A DNA stretch of 59,583 nt. Origin: Anaerolineae bacterium. Lineage in GTDB: Bacteria > Chloroflexota > Anaerolineae > Aggregatilineales > Phototrophicaceae. The stretch spans positions 1 to 59,583 of the forward strand of contig JAIOHN010000353.1 in assembly GCA_019912985.1 (NCBI GenBank), written 5' to 3'. A program made the translations under genes and the position numbers. The notes below the pieces were generated by a model. The model was not told where the DNA came from and made no database searches. It saw nothing but the letters and a program-made list of their open reading frames with translations. This document shows positions 50,995 to 59,583 of the stretch, one piece after another. The stretch's first letter is position 1. Every line of letters starts with the position of its first letter.

Positions 50995-52056
50995 ATGGCA
51001 AATGGACAGGATGTTTTCCAGGCGCAAGCCGCCGTTCAGGACGAATTTATGTCCCGCGAGAATGTCGTTGGAGTGGCGGTCGGTTTTAAGGAAGACAAAA
51101 CCGCAACGCAAGGAGAGGTTTCGGTTGTTGTGCTGGTCGAGCAGAAAAAGCCGCTGGCCGCGCTTTCCGCGCGGGATGTGATTCCTCCAAATGTCGATGG
51201 TGTCCGCACAGATGTTTATGAGGTGGGCTATCTACGTGCATTCGCTACCCCGCGTGATCGTTTCCGCCCCACGATTCCCAGTGGCGTAAGCATCGGTCAT
51301 TACAAGATCACCGCTGGTACATTGGGTACGATCGTTACTGATCGCATCAGCGGCGAAAAGCTCATTTTGTCCAATAATCATGTGCTGGCGAACAGTAACA
51401 GTGCTGAGATTGGCGATCCCATCTTGCAACCTGGCCCCACCGATGGCGGCCAGAATCCGGCTGATACGGTCGCTCGCCTGGAACGTTTTGTGCGTATCCG
51501 CTTCCCTGGTGATGATGATCCCGGCCCGTTACCACCGACCCCACCCGGAGAAGGCGGCTGCCTGCTGGCGCTGGTTAATCTGTTGAATGCACTCTCAGGC
51601 TTGCTGGGCCAGGAGAAGCAAGTTGCAGTGGTTCCCAAAGAACAGGCGCAAGAAAATCCAAAAGTGCAGGCTGTCGATAATATGGTCGATGCAGCCGTTG
51701 CCAAGCCGCTGGACCCCAATATGTTCACGGGGGAAATCCGCAATATCGGTATGGTCAGCGGCACGAAGCCTGCTGCATTGGGTATGGGGGTGCGCAAAAG
51801 TGGGCGTACAACGGATTTTACGACTGGAACCGTCACATTGGTGAATGCCACGGTGAATATTTCTTATGGGTCACAGTCAGCCCGGTTTGTCAATCAGGTC
51901 ATCACAACTGCGATGAGTCAGGGCGGAGACTCCGGCTCGCTGATTGTCGATGGCACTGAAAATAAGGCGGTAGGCCTGTTGTTTGCTGGGTCTACGCAGG
52001 CAACCATTTTCAATCCGATTGATCTCGTCCTGAATGAGCTCCAAATTGATATTTAG
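50995..52056 (+). CDS. chymotrypsin-fold serine protease with N-terminal prodomain-like module
   Basis: 353 residues. Catalytic triad candidates are His129 (LSNNHVLAN), Asp232 (DNMVDAAVA) and Ser313 (QGGDSGSLI). Residues ~1-82 form a separate alpha/beta module ending DVYEVGYLRA. Pro/Gly-rich and Leu-rich stretches (~175-205) lie between the first beta barrel and the Asp. No signal peptide is seen, so it is either cytoplasmic or exported by another route. ATG 50995 follows AGGGAAAGGGATC. The next gene repeats the N-terminal module alone. Confidence 0.82.
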   Translation: MANGQDVFQAQAAVQDEFMSRENVVGVAVGFKEDKTATQGEVSVVVLVEQKKPLAALSARDVIPPNVDGVRTDVYEVGYLRAFATPRDRFRPTIPSGVSIGHYKITAGTLGTIVTDRISGEKLILSNNHVLANSNSAEIGDPILQPGPTDGGQNPADTVARLERFVRIRFPGDDDPGPLPPTPPGEGGCLLALVNLLNALSGLLGQEKQVAVVPKEQAQENPKVQAVDNMVDAAVAKPLDPNMFTGEIRNIGMVSGTKPAALGMGVRKSGRTTDFTTGTVTLVNATVNISYGSQSARFVNQVITTAMSQGGDSGSLIVDGTENKAVGLLFAGSTQATIFNPIDLVLNELQIDI

Positions 52057-52068
52057 AGGGTGTGGGCG

Positions 52069-52335
52069 ATGACTACCGAGTCTGAGGCGCAAACGGAACG
52101 CGCGGTTGAAGTCCAGGAAAAATACAGCCATGAGTTGATGGAAAAGGCCAATGTCCAGGGCACTGCGGTAGGGCTGGCGAAGAAGGAGGGCAACTATACC
52201 GATATCATCGCGGTGGTGGTGTTGGTGAGTGTTAAACTGCCTGAATCGGAGCTGGCACCAGAGGATATTTGCCCGAAAGAACTGGAAGGCGTGCGTGTCG
52301 ATGTGCAGGAAGTTGGCTTTCTGAGCGCGCAGTAA
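52069..52335 (+). CDS. stand-alone copy of the protease N-terminal domain
   Basis: 88 residues. It matches residues ~15-82 of the upstream protease (NVQGTAVGLAKKEG against NVVGVAVGFKEDK, and GVRVDVQEVGFLSA against GVRTDVYEVGYLRA). No other domain is present. It starts 12 nt after the protease stop, so the two are co-expressed. If the protease module is a prodomain, this could be a folding chaperone or inhibitor acting in trans; the alternative is a substrate-binding or assembly subunit. ATG 52069 is preferred over GTG 52060. Confidence 0.75.
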   Translation: MTTESEAQTERAVEVQEKYSHELMEKANVQGTAVGLAKKEGNYTDIIAVVVLVSVKLPESELAPEDICPKELEGVRVDVQEVGFLSAQ

Positions 52336-52436
52336 CACCAAACGGTTTCTCTACGATTTCACATCGTAACTCGCATAATTCGCGGGCTTGCGCTAGATTC
52401 TTCTGGTTATAGCGCGAACAAGACCAGGAGTTATTT

Positions 52437-53702
52437 ATGGAAAAGATTGCCAGGCCGGGTCATTACTACAAGTTTCGCCATGCTCTTTGGCTGATTGTGC
52501 TGCTGCTGGCAGCCTGCAATCTGAACAATACTTCGGATGCAATCCCGAACGTGTTTGATGGGCCGCCAACCGTGCAGATCGCCGCGCCGCTGCCTAACGC
52601 GACGTTTCTCGATGGGGTAACGGTCAACATCCAGGCTCGTGTGAGCAATGCTGGTACGGGTGTGAATCGAGTGGATGTGGCGGTGGATGACGCCGTCATC
52701 GCGGAGATCAGCGATCCGAATACGGCTGGAGTCCCGGCATTCAGCATTACCCAGTCCTGGCCGGCAGCGGGAACCGGCTCGCATACGATCAGCGTCACCG
52801 CTTATCGTGTGGATGGCACTGCCAGTGATCCGGCTTCCGTCACGATCAATGTGGTGGGACAGGCAGGGAGTTCGACCTCGGAAAGCACGGAAGAACCTGA
52901 TTCGAGTAGCGGCCCGCCGCCTGCCGTCGGGAATGAGCCGGATAGTGGTGATAACAATGCGGCTGTGCCGATCCCATCACTGGCACCCACTGATGAGCCT
53001 GAGCCGACGACTGCGCCAGAACCATCTCTCACGCCGACACCAAGTGTGCCAATGGCAACCTTTACGACAGGTGTCAATGTGCGCCGGGGGCCTGGGACTG
53101 TCTTTGAACCACCGATCGGCTCGTTTGCGGCCAACGACACCAGCGAGATCCTGGCAATCAGCCCAGATCAAAGCTGGTATAAAGTGAAATACTACAATGG
53201 CGAAGGATGGGTCTTTGCCAATCTGATGAGCATCGCTGGTGATACATCCAACCTGCCTGTGGATGCAGGTCCACCGACACCGATTCCGGTAACGAATACG
53301 CCCATCCCGCCGACTGCGGTTCCCGCGACAGCTACACCTGCGCTGAGCATCAATCTGGTAGCAGGCAATGTTCGTACCGATCCTGATCCACCACGGTGTA
53401 AGCGAACCTTCAATGTCAGCTTTGATGTGCTCAATGCGGGTACGGATCGTTGGCCGGGTGGTGGCACTATTCGTGTGGTCGATTCGGCAAGTGGCAACTC
53501 GACCAGTACCAGTGGTGCGATCCCGCCGATTGAACCCGGTCAGACGGTATCGGTTGGACCAATTCCGCTGACAGTGGAGTTCAACTTTGAGGAAGAACAT
53601 ACGCTGACGCTGACGATTGACCCGGATAATCAGGTGCCTGAAACCAACGACGGCGATAATCAGGGACAGAAGAAATATACGCTGCGCAAGGGCGATTGCT
53701 AA
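52437..53702 (+). CDS. lipoprotein with Ig-like, SH3b and CARDB-like domains
   Basis: 421 residues. Lipobox LLAAC with Cys27. An Ig-like beta domain covers ~40-140 (PPTVQIAAPLPNATFLDG). A Ser/Pro/Thr-rich linker runs ~145-205. An SH3b domain follows (GVNVRRGPGTVFEPPIG, ending GWVFANLM), then a second Pro/Thr linker. A C-terminal CARDB-like sandwich (FNVSFDVLNAGTDRWPGG, LTIDPDNQVPETNDGDN) ends the protein. It is cell-surface anchored and may bind the envelope; the ligand is unknown. Confidence 0.8.
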   Translation: MEKIARPGHYYKFRHALWLIVLLLAACNLNNTSDAIPNVFDGPPTVQIAAPLPNATFLDGVTVNIQARVSNAGTGVNRVDVAVDDAVIAEISDPNTAGVPAFSITQSWPAAGTGSHTISVTAYRVDGTASDPASVTINVVGQAGSSTSESTEEPDSSSGPPPAVGNEPDSGDNNAAVPIPSLAPTDEPEPTTAPEPSLTPTPSVPMATFTTGVNVRRGPGTVFEPPIGSFAANDTSEILAISPDQSWYKVKYYNGEGWVFANLMSIAGDTSNLPVDAGPPTPIPVTNTPIPPTAVPATATPALSINLVAGNVRTDPDPPRCKRTFNVSFDVLNAGTDRWPGGGTIRVVDSASGNSTSTSGAIPPIEPGQTVSVGPIPLTVEFNFEEEHTLTLTIDPDNQVPETNDGDNQGQKKYTLRKGDC

Positions 53703-53741
53703 AGACGACCGGCGCGGATAATCACATCAAAGTACGTTTAT

Positions 53742-53764
53742 GGGACGCCGCATCGCGGCGTCCC
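53742..53764 (+). terminator. 10-bp stem hairpin after the lipoprotein gene
   Basis: GGGACGCCGC, three bases, GCGGCGTCCC: a perfect stem 40 nt past the stop codon and 26 nt before the aminotransferase gene. No T-tract. Confidence 0.6.
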
Positions 53765-53789
53765 TGGTTCATATCGACAGAAGGATGAG

Positions 53790-55145
53790 ATGATGGGAAC
53801 CATTAAACTGCTGACGGAGCTGCCTGGGCCGAACAGCCAGGCGTTGGTGGCCCGACGTGAGGCGGCAACACCACGTGGTGCGTCCAAGCTGACCCCAATT
53901 GCGATTGAGCAGGCCTCGGGTGCGGTGCTGACGGATGTCGATGGTAATGTGCTGATTGATCTGGCAGGTGGGATTGGTGTGCTGGCAGTAGGACACTGCC
54001 CGCCGACCGTGGTCAATGCTATTCACGATCAGGTTGAAAAGCTGATTCACCTGTGCGCGATTGTTGGCACGTATGAATCCTATGTGCGCGTGGCGGAATT
54101 GATGAACGAAGTTACACCGGGCGACTTTGCCAAAAAGACGGTGCTGCTCAACAGCGGTGCAGAAGCGCTCGAAAGCTGTGTCAAAATCAGCCGCAGTTAT
54201 ACCGGCAGATCGGCCATCGTCGTGTTTGAGGGTGCTTATCATGGCCGGACGAACATGACCCTGTCGATGACCAGTAAGTACGGCCTGTTCAAGAAAGGGT
54301 TTGGCCCTTTCGCGCCCGAAATCTATCGTCTGCCGTTTCCCAATCTCTACCGCCGCCCGGCAGGCATGTCAGAAGAAGAATACATTGATGACTGCATCGC
54401 GCGACTGGAGAATGCGTTTATCGCCCAGGTAGATCCCTCGGCGGTGGCGGCCATCGTGATCGAACCGGTGCAGGGTGAAGGTGGTTTTATCCCCACGCCG
54501 CTGCGCTTCTTGCAGCGCATCCGCGAGTTGTGTGATGAGCATGGCATCGTCATGGTGTGCGACGAAGTGCAGTGCGGTTTTGGCCGCACCGGGCGGTTGT
54601 TTGCGGTGGAGCATTACGGCATTGTGCCGGATTTGATCGCGACAGCCAAGTCGATTGCCGCCGGGATGCCGCTGGCTGCCGTGACGGGTAAAGCGGAAAT
54701 TATGGATGGTCCGCATCCTGGTGGATTGGGCGGCACGTACAGTGGCAATCCGCTGGCCTGCGTCGCGGCAATAGAAGCGATCAATATGATCCGTCAGCCG
54801 GAATTTTTACAGCGGGCGCAGCAGGTGGGGGATCGAATCCGCGAATATCTGCTGGCGCTGCAAGCTGAGGTGCCGCTGATCGGGGATGTGCGCGGTCTGG
54901 GCGCGATGGTGTTGATGGAACTGGTGACGGACCCGGAAACCAAAACCCCGGCAGCGCAGGAAACACTCGAGGTGACGCTGGAAGCGCTCAAGCGCGGTGT
55001 GATCTGCATCCGGGCTGGTTTGTATAGTAATGGTATTCGCTTTCTGCCACCGCTGAACATCAGCGATGACGAACTGGACGAAGCACTGGCTGTGATTGGC
55101 GAAGCGGTGCGTGTGGTGGGTGCAAAGCTGCAAACACCAGTTTGA
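53790..55145 (+). CDS. class III aminotransferase, 4-aminobutyrate-type
   Basis: 451 residues. PLP-enzyme motifs: LLNSGAEALESCVKIS, VVFEGAYHGRTNMTL, VIEPVQGEGGFIPTP, VMVCDEVQCGFGRTGRLFA and the Schiff-base Lys in TAKSIAAGMPLAAV, then GGTYSGNPLA. The best fit is GabT-like enzymes, which move an omega-amino group to 2-oxoglutarate; ornithine-type relatives are possible. MM start (53790/53793) after AGAAGGATG. Single cistron ending at a strong terminator. Confidence 0.88.
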   Translation: MMGTIKLLTELPGPNSQALVARREAATPRGASKLTPIAIEQASGAVLTDVDGNVLIDLAGGIGVLAVGHCPPTVVNAIHDQVEKLIHLCAIVGTYESYVRVAELMNEVTPGDFAKKTVLLNSGAEALESCVKISRSYTGRSAIVVFEGAYHGRTNMTLSMTSKYGLFKKGFGPFAPEIYRLPFPNLYRRPAGMSEEEYIDDCIARLENAFIAQVDPSAVAAIVIEPVQGEGGFIPTPLRFLQRIRELCDEHGIVMVCDEVQCGFGRTGRLFAVEHYGIVPDLIATAKSIAAGMPLAAVTGKAEIMDGPHPGGLGGTYSGNPLACVAAIEAINMIRQPEFLQRAQQVGDRIREYLLALQAEVPLIGDVRGLGAMVLMELVTDPETKTPAAQETLEVTLEALKRGVICIRAGLYSNGIRFLPPLNISDDELDEALAVIGEAVRVVGAKLQTPV

Positions 55146-55191
55146 GTAGGCCGACAGACAGCATGCCATCATCAAGCAAGATTGATCATTT

Positions 55192-55215
55192 AGCCGGGAG
55201 TGCATCCCGGCTTTT
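55192..55215 (+). terminator. terminator after the aminotransferase
   Basis: AGCCGGGA, five bases, TCCCGGCT, then TTT. Perfect 8-bp stem 46 nt after the stop codon. Confidence 0.8.
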
Positions 55216-55256
55216 CATTTATTCAAGTTTCTACGATGATGGTATAGGGCTATTGG

Positions 55257-55277
55257 GCCGCTTGACTTGAAAGCGGC
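55257..55277 (+). promoter_or_regulatory. leader hairpin before the SLATT-like pair
   Basis: GCCGCTT, seven bases, AAGCGGC: a 7-bp perfect stem 33 nt before the start codon. It may influence the leader; no riboswitch class is recognised. Confidence 0.25.
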
Positions 55278-55310
55278 TCGTGTCTAGCATGGATGCAAAG
55301 GGAGGAGCCT

Positions 55311-55967
55311 ATGAGCGAAGTGAAAACACCTACCGAAGAAGCAGTGACGCATGCAGCGCCCGCCACGCAGGAAAAATCAGGATTTCGTGAACATTGGCCG
55401 GTATGGATGCAGCAGCTCCCGCGGCTGCAATTCAGTACAGAGCCAAACCCGAATTTCCAGTTAATTGACCGGAAAAAACTGAGAGCACTGCTGGAAGAAA
55501 AAAAGGCTGACCCAGAGGCAATTGAAAAAATCCAGGCTGATCTCGATTTTCTCGATCATGAACTGCTGCGTTTGTTTCGCGAGCGGGACCACCAGGCTAA
55601 ATATGATCAGAATCGCTACCGTCTTTATCAAATTTTGTTTATGTTGCTGGCTGCGATAGCGACCATTATCGGTTCGATTCAGGCGTTGTTGATGAACGGT
55701 CAGGCCGATCTGGTGCCGTTTTTCTCACTGATCGAGACGATGATCGCGCTGGGTACTACCTACCTGGCGACGATCAGTGGGCGCGAAGCTCCACTGCCAT
55801 CCTGGCTGAATAACCGACGGCGTGCGGAGTCACTACGGCGGGAGTACTTCCGTTACCTTGTTAATCTGCCACCTTATGATGTGGTGGAAGGTTATGAGCG
55901 CCGCCAGCTACTCTCGACCCGGACGGCGAATATCAACCGGGGCGCGTACCCCGACTCTAATGAATAG
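55311..55967 (+). CDS. SLATT/DUF4231-like two-TM protein
   Basis: 218 residues. A charged helical N-terminus (~60-105) leads to two membrane helices (about 110-132 and 143-163). After them comes the basic segment NNRRRAESLRREYFRYLVNLPPY, characteristic by eye of the DUF4231/SLATT group. SLATT proteins are predicted 2TM pore-forming effectors in nucleotide-signal conflict systems. No nucleotidyltransferase, SLOG or TIR sensor lies nearby. ATG 55311 follows GGGAGGAG. It is 9 nt from its partner gene. Confidence 0.72.
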   Translation: MSEVKTPTEEAVTHAAPATQEKSGFREHWPVWMQQLPRLQFSTEPNPNFQLIDRKKLRALLEEKKADPEAIEKIQADLDFLDHELLRLFRERDHQAKYDQNRYRLYQILFMLLAAIATIIGSIQALLMNGQADLVPFFSLIETMIALGTTYLATISGREAPLPSWLNNRRRAESLRREYFRYLVNLPPYDVVEGYERRQLLSTRTANINRGAYPDSNE

Positions 55968-55976
55968 GAGGCAGGG

Positions 55977-56840
55977 ATGACGACAGGACACAGACGGCAC
56001 AACCAAATTTACAATCGCAAAGATATGGAAGCGCGTTACGAAATGTTCGACGCTTTTGCGCTCAACGACCAGCGCAACTACTATAATGCTGCGATGCGCA
56101 AATTTCATCGATCAGCGGCCCAGGTCAATCGGGTGCGGGCGCTGGCCGCCTTCTTAACTGGCTTGTTTGCAGCACTATCCGGATACATTGTTCAAACTCA
56201 TTTTGTAACCGGTGCGGCCTGCGCAGCAGGAACCACCCCCATGCCGGATTATTGTAGTTCATGGAGTATTTTTTTAGGCGTTTTTCTCGCCCTCTCAGTG
56301 GCGATGCCAGCGGTTGGGGCATTTTTTAACACCCTGGCAGACCTCTATCAGTGGGACCGGCAAATTACGATTTATGATGCCGCGCGAGAAAATGTCGAGC
56401 TAGCGGATGCCCGGTCGCCTCTATCGGAGATGGATGATCTCACCTACCGGGCCAGCTTGCGCGCCTTTGCTGAGGGAACGCTGTTGGTGATGGAGGATGA
56501 AACCACCCAATGGGGGCAGGCTATCCGCACACCGCCGCAGTTGGAACGCTATATCGCCGAGGAGATGGTCAAGGCGAGTGCTGCAAGTACGCAAAAGACG
56601 CGCTTGGATAAGACCGAAGCCGAGACGCAGGCAGCAAAAGATGTGGTTGATCCGAATATATTGTCAGCACGCTTCGATGAATACATGGCGGACATTGAAG
56701 CACGGGAACAGGCCGAGCGGATTCAACGGCGGCGCGCATTGGATGCCCTGAATCCACCCGCCTCTAATCCAGAGGACACACCCCCTGCATCCACGCCACC
56801 TTCTACACCACCCGATGACAAAGACCCGAGCGAGGGGTAA
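55977..56840 (+). CDS. SLATT-like two-TM protein, partner of the preceding gene
   Basis: 287 residues. Helical N-terminus (FALNDQRNYYNAAMRKFHRS), TM1 ~52-72, TM2 ~95-115, then FFNTLADLYQWDRQITIYDAA and RAFAEGTLLVMEDETTQWGQ. This order (helix, two TMs, amphipathic helices with a late acidic ETTQW motif) fits a second SLATT-type domain. The C-terminal ~40 residues are Pro/Ser/Thr-rich and disordered. Start ATG follows GGAGGCAGGG. The two genes likely form a hetero-oligomer. Confidence 0.68.
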   Translation: MTTGHRRHNQIYNRKDMEARYEMFDAFALNDQRNYYNAAMRKFHRSAAQVNRVRALAAFLTGLFAALSGYIVQTHFVTGAACAAGTTPMPDYCSSWSIFLGVFLALSVAMPAVGAFFNTLADLYQWDRQITIYDAARENVELADARSPLSEMDDLTYRASLRAFAEGTLLVMEDETTQWGQAIRTPPQLERYIAEEMVKASAASTQKTRLDKTEAETQAAKDVVDPNILSARFDEYMADIEAREQAERIQRRRALDALNPPASNPEDTPPASTPPSTPPDDKDPSEG

Positions 56841-56844
56841 CACA

Positions 56845-58209
56845 TCAGATGACTTCGTAAGTGTAACCCCAGCGTAGAATCGCGTCGGCCAGGATGGATT
56901 GTGTGCCTACAATCAACACCGTTCCATTCTGGCCCGCCTGGTTGAGCGCGTCATCAACCGCCTGATTGAAATCGGCGTTATAGGTCACATTGGGATTATG
57001 CATCGTGGCAGCGTTGATGGCGGTATCCGGTGACGGGAAGCGCAGGATAGGATTGCGTTCCGTCTGTGTCAGGATCATCGCGTCACTGACCGGACCCAGA
57101 GCGGTATAGACACCCTGATAGTCCTTGTCTTCAGGCACAGCGATCACCGTGATGACGGGGGACTGCAAATCCGGCTTCAGGCTTTCGACCAGCGACACAG
57201 CAGAATCTGCATTGATCGCTCCGTCGAGATAGACCGCCGGGTTGGATTGCAGCTTCTGACAGCGTCCGGGCCATATGACATCCGCCAGACCTGCTCGAAT
57301 ACGCTCGATATATTCCGGCGAACTATGGGCGATACCGGGCAAGCGGGCATGGATATTGCCTGCCGCAATCACCGATAGCGTGGCATTGGCGATCTGATAG
57401 CGTCCCCGTAATGACAGCAAAACTTCGCCGTAGCGTCCCAGGTTCATACGGATACCGTGTTCATTCTCACCCAAGTATTGGCCCATATCCAGCGGCGCAA
57501 TCCAATCGAATTGCGCATCCTGCATTTCAGCCTCACGGGCCAGCACTTCCATGACTTCGGGTGATTGCGGCACGCTGTAGGCGTGGCTGTGCGGCTTGAT
57601 AATCCCGGCTTTGTGCCAGGCAATCCGCGCCAGTGTAGGGCCGAGATGCTGGACATGCTCCAGGGAGATGGGCGTAAACAGCGCCAGCTTGTTCGAAACA
57701 ACGGCGATGTCATCATAGCGTCCGCCTCGTCCGACTTCCAGCACTGCCGCATCAACCTCGTTTTCTGCAAACCAGCGCAGCGCAATTGCCAGGAAAATGC
57801 CCTGCGGGCTGAAATACTGTGTCTCGTTCAGCGAGTCTTCGATCTGGTCGATGGCTGGCGCAATATCGTTCACGATACGCAGGAAGTCCGGCTCTGGAAT
57901 GGCACGGCCATTTACGCGGATGCGCTCACGCCAGCTCGCCAGGTGCGGGCTGGTGATGGTGCCGACGGTGTGATCCAGATGCTGGAGCAGCTTGGCTGTG
58001 ATGATGGTGGTCGAGCCTTTGCCTTTGCTGCCAGTGACGACCGCGTATTCGCGCGAGGAAGTCGATAGATCGAGCAGGTTAAGCAGGCGTCGGGTGGGGC
58101 CGGGATCGCGAAAAAACTCGTCGTAACCATGCTCCTGCCCACGGAGCTTACGCAAAGAGCGAAAAATATAGGTTACGGCTTCTGCTTCGTTGGTCAATAA
58201 AGTTGTCAT
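56845..58209 (-). CDS. folC: bifunctional folylpolyglutamate/dihydrofolate synthase-like Mur ligase
   Basis: 454 residues. The N-terminal P-loop is VTGSKGKGSTT, followed by TSPHLASWRERIRVNGRAI, both typical of FolC. EVGRGGRYDDIAVV and the Mur-ligase His/Lys region (ISLEHVQHLGPTLARIAWHKAGI) are present. The C-terminal domain has YLDGAINADSAVSLVESL. It adds glutamate to folates (or dihydropteroate) in the cytoplasm using ATP. It is convergent with the SLATT-like pair and divergent from the SH3b gene. Confidence 0.88.
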   Translation of the reverse strand: MTTLLTNEAEAVTYIFRSLRKLRGQEHGYDEFFRDPGPTRRLLNLLDLSTSSREYAVVTGSKGKGSTTIITAKLLQHLDHTVGTITSPHLASWRERIRVNGRAIPEPDFLRIVNDIAPAIDQIEDSLNETQYFSPQGIFLAIALRWFAENEVDAAVLEVGRGGRYDDIAVVSNKLALFTPISLEHVQHLGPTLARIAWHKAGIIKPHSHAYSVPQSPEVMEVLAREAEMQDAQFDWIAPLDMGQYLGENEHGIRMNLGRYGEVLLSLRGRYQIANATLSVIAAGNIHARLPGIAHSSPEYIERIRAGLADVIWPGRCQKLQSNPAVYLDGAINADSAVSLVESLKPDLQSPVITVIAVPEDKDYQGVYTALGPVSDAMILTQTERNPILRFPSPDTAINAATMHNPNVTYNADFNQAVDDALNQAGQNGTVLIVGTQSILADAILRWGYTYEVI

Positions 58210-58310
58210 AGCGTGTGGTTGTCGTTGTCGTATAATGAGCGTCAGGTCATCGCCTGATAGATGCGGCTGTGTGCGGCTAGAATATGTTTATTTAGACTCT
58301 GAGACAGGAC

Positions 58311-58736
58311 ATGATACAACTTATCCTGCTGTTGCTTCTCATTATACCTCTTTCTGATACGGCAATCACTCAGACACAAGCCTGTCCTGAAGCGCCACCT
58401 CCACGGCTGCTGCCAGGGATGGAAGGGGTGGTCGCGCCGGGGATGGTAGGCCTGCACCTGCGGTCACTGCCTGCGATTGGTACCGGCACTGTGGCCTCTA
58501 TGAACGCAGGAACCCCTTTTACGGTCATCTCCGGCCCCAGTTGCAACGGCGGCTATAACTGGTGGCGGGTGCGCATCAGTGGGGATCGCATCGGCTGGGC
58601 GGCTGAGGCGACCTGGGCAGAATATTATCTGACGCCCGCCTGGGAAAATCCGCCTTCTGGCTGCAATCGCGGTAGCAACCCCTGGGCGCAGACCTTTCTG
58701 GCCCCGCTGTGCTATTTTGCCCACGACAGTAATTAA
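58311..58736 (+). CDS. small secreted SH3b-domain protein
   Basis: 141 residues. Signal peptide of ~20 residues (MIQLILLLLLIIPLSDT). One SH3b-like domain: GLHLRSLPAIGTGTVASMN, GPSCNGGYNWWRVRISGDRIGW. Same strand pattern as the repeats of the large SH3b protein at 32655-33605. Ends with three further cysteines. ATG follows ACAGGAC. It probably sits in or at the envelope; the ligand is unknown. Confidence 0.78.
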   Translation: MIQLILLLLLIIPLSDTAITQTQACPEAPPPRLLPGMEGVVAPGMVGLHLRSLPAIGTGTVASMNAGTPFTVISGPSCNGGYNWWRVRISGDRIGWAAEATWAEYYLTPAWENPPSGCNRGSNPWAQTFLAPLCYFAHDSN

Positions 58737-58842
58737 CATGTCAGAATTGGACTTATGACGGTCAGTTGCGGCTGATGCTTTGTTTTGGCTAGAATGAATT
58801 ACTTCACCACCTGTCCGTACATTTAAAAGTATACGAGCCTTC

Positions 58843-59583
58843 ATGCAAACTCACAAAGATTCCCCTCCGCTGCTTCGTCTGCTTGGTTATGCACGCAAGC
58901 ATCGCCGCCGTGTGGTTTTTGCGACACTCTTCTCTGTCCTGAACAAAATTGTTGATCTTGCGCCACCTGCTTTGATCGGTGTGGCGGTTGATATTGTCGT
59001 GGCCCAGGAGAACTCTCTGCTGGCGAAACTGGGCGTGGTGGATGTCACGCAGCAACTGTTGGTGCTGGGTGTGGTCACGCTCATTGTGTGGTCGCTGGAA
59101 TCGCTGTTCGATTATCTCAACCGCCTTATCTGGCGTAATCTGGCGCAGACGATGGAACATGAAATGCGCCTGGAGACTTATTCGCATGTGCAGGAACTGG
59201 ACCTGGCTTACTTTGAGGACCAGAGCACTGGCGGCTTGATGTCGATCATCAATGATGATGTCAACCAGCTGGAACGCTTTCTGGACATCGGCGCGAACAG
59301 CCTGATTCAAGTGGCAACCACCGTGATTATCATCGGCGGCGCGTTCTTTTATCTGGCACCGAGTGTGGCCTGGCTTGCCATGTTACCGATTCCGGTGATT
59401 ATTTACGGCTCGGTCTGGTTCCAGAAGCAGATTGGCCCACGTTACCGGGCGGTGCGTGAACAGGTGGGCATCCTCAACAGCCAGCTTTCCAATAACCTCA
59501 GCGGGATCGCCACCATCAAGAGTTTTACGGCGGAAGCGCGCGAGGTTGATCGCATTAACGAAGACAGCGAAGCATACCAGGAT
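58843..59583 (+). CDS. ABC exporter (MsbA/MDR type), 5' part
   Basis: 247 residues, open at the window edge. Only the type 1 exporter transmembrane domain is present: [20 protein letters not shown], several helices, and the coupling regions [19 protein letters not shown] and [17 protein letters not shown]. The nucleotide-binding domain must lie beyond the window. Such half-transporters export lipids, peptides or drugs. ATG 58843 has only weak ribosome-site similarity (ACGAGCC). Confidence 0.88.
   Translation, partial: MQTHKDSPPLLRLLGYARKHRRRVVFATLFSVLNKIVDLAPPALIGVAVDIVVAQENSLLAKLGVVDVTQQLLVLGVVTLIVWSLESLFDYLNRLIWRNLAQTMEHEMRLETYSHVQELDLAYFEDQSTGGLMSIINDDVNQLERFLDIGANSLIQVATTVIIIGGAFFYLAPSVAWLAMLPIPVIIYGSVWFQKQIGPRYRAVREQVGILNSQLSNNLSGIATIKSFTAEAREVDRINEDSEAYQD

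Overview
The window looks like about 60 kb of a chromosome from a Chloroflexota bacterium, most likely of the Anaerolineae type. This is an inference from gene content, not from a marker-gene search. Supporting traits are very large STAND-type regulators with TPR and WD40 repeats, SH3b proteins and lipoproteins with Pro/Thr- or Ala/Glu/Thr-rich linkers, a SpoVS homologue, a single-chain SdhC/SdhD-like membrane anchor, and frequent GTG/TTG starts. I see no CRISPR array, transposase, phage or plasmid module.

Layout. 1-12.4 kb: a 1570-residue HTH/TPR/NB-ARC/WD40 protein, an LtrA-like membrane protein, then a compact module of an FAD-linked oxidase (minus strand), a MalT-like LuxR ATPase regulator and a secreted beta-propeller protein. 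A near-identical 31-32 bp element sits in front of the oxidase/regulator pair and again in front of the propeller gene. 12.4-13.3 kb: a decayed DUF433-like gene and tRNA-Ala(CGC). 13.3-17.1 kb: succinate dehydrogenase as sdhC(D)-sdhA-sdhB. 17.1-24.1 kb: a sugar isomerase-like protein, then a polysaccharide operon (lipid-linked sugar-1-P transferase, epimerase, three GT4 glycosyltransferases, a small membrane protein). 24.2-25.5 kb: a CDF metal exporter with three C-terminal dimerisation-like repeats.

25.8-33.6 kb is the most unusual part: an apparently single minus-strand operon of eleven genes (SH3b secreted protein, STAS-like protein, polysaccharide flippase, then seven divergent paralogues of a roughly 200-residue membrane-anchored family, with a dual-specificity phosphatase among them). 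The seven paralogues share four cysteines, a conserved tryptophan and several motifs; I do not recognise the family.

33.7-43.3 kb is mostly housekeeping: an RlmD/TrmA-like protein that has lost its catalytic cysteine, a cold-shock protein, an inositol-phosphatase-like enzyme, XTP/dITP pyrophosphatase, dnaA beside a 615-bp candidate oriC with repeated TTGGGATAA-like words, spoVS, a PHP phosphoesterase, holB, two DinB paralogues and an Eis-like GNAT. 43.3-47.5 kb: an oligopeptide-type ABC operon (no ATPases) whose second permease has an unusual extracytoplasmic beta-rich insertion. 47.7-59.6 kb: a flavin reductase-like protein, an alpha/beta hydrolase, lipoproteins, a chymotrypsin-like protease followed by a free copy of its N-terminal domain, a class III aminotransferase, a pair of SLATT-like 2TM proteins, folC, an SH3b protein and the 5' part of an ABC exporter that runs off the end.

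All calls come from reading the translated sequence by eye. Domain names are by motif recognition, without database searches.
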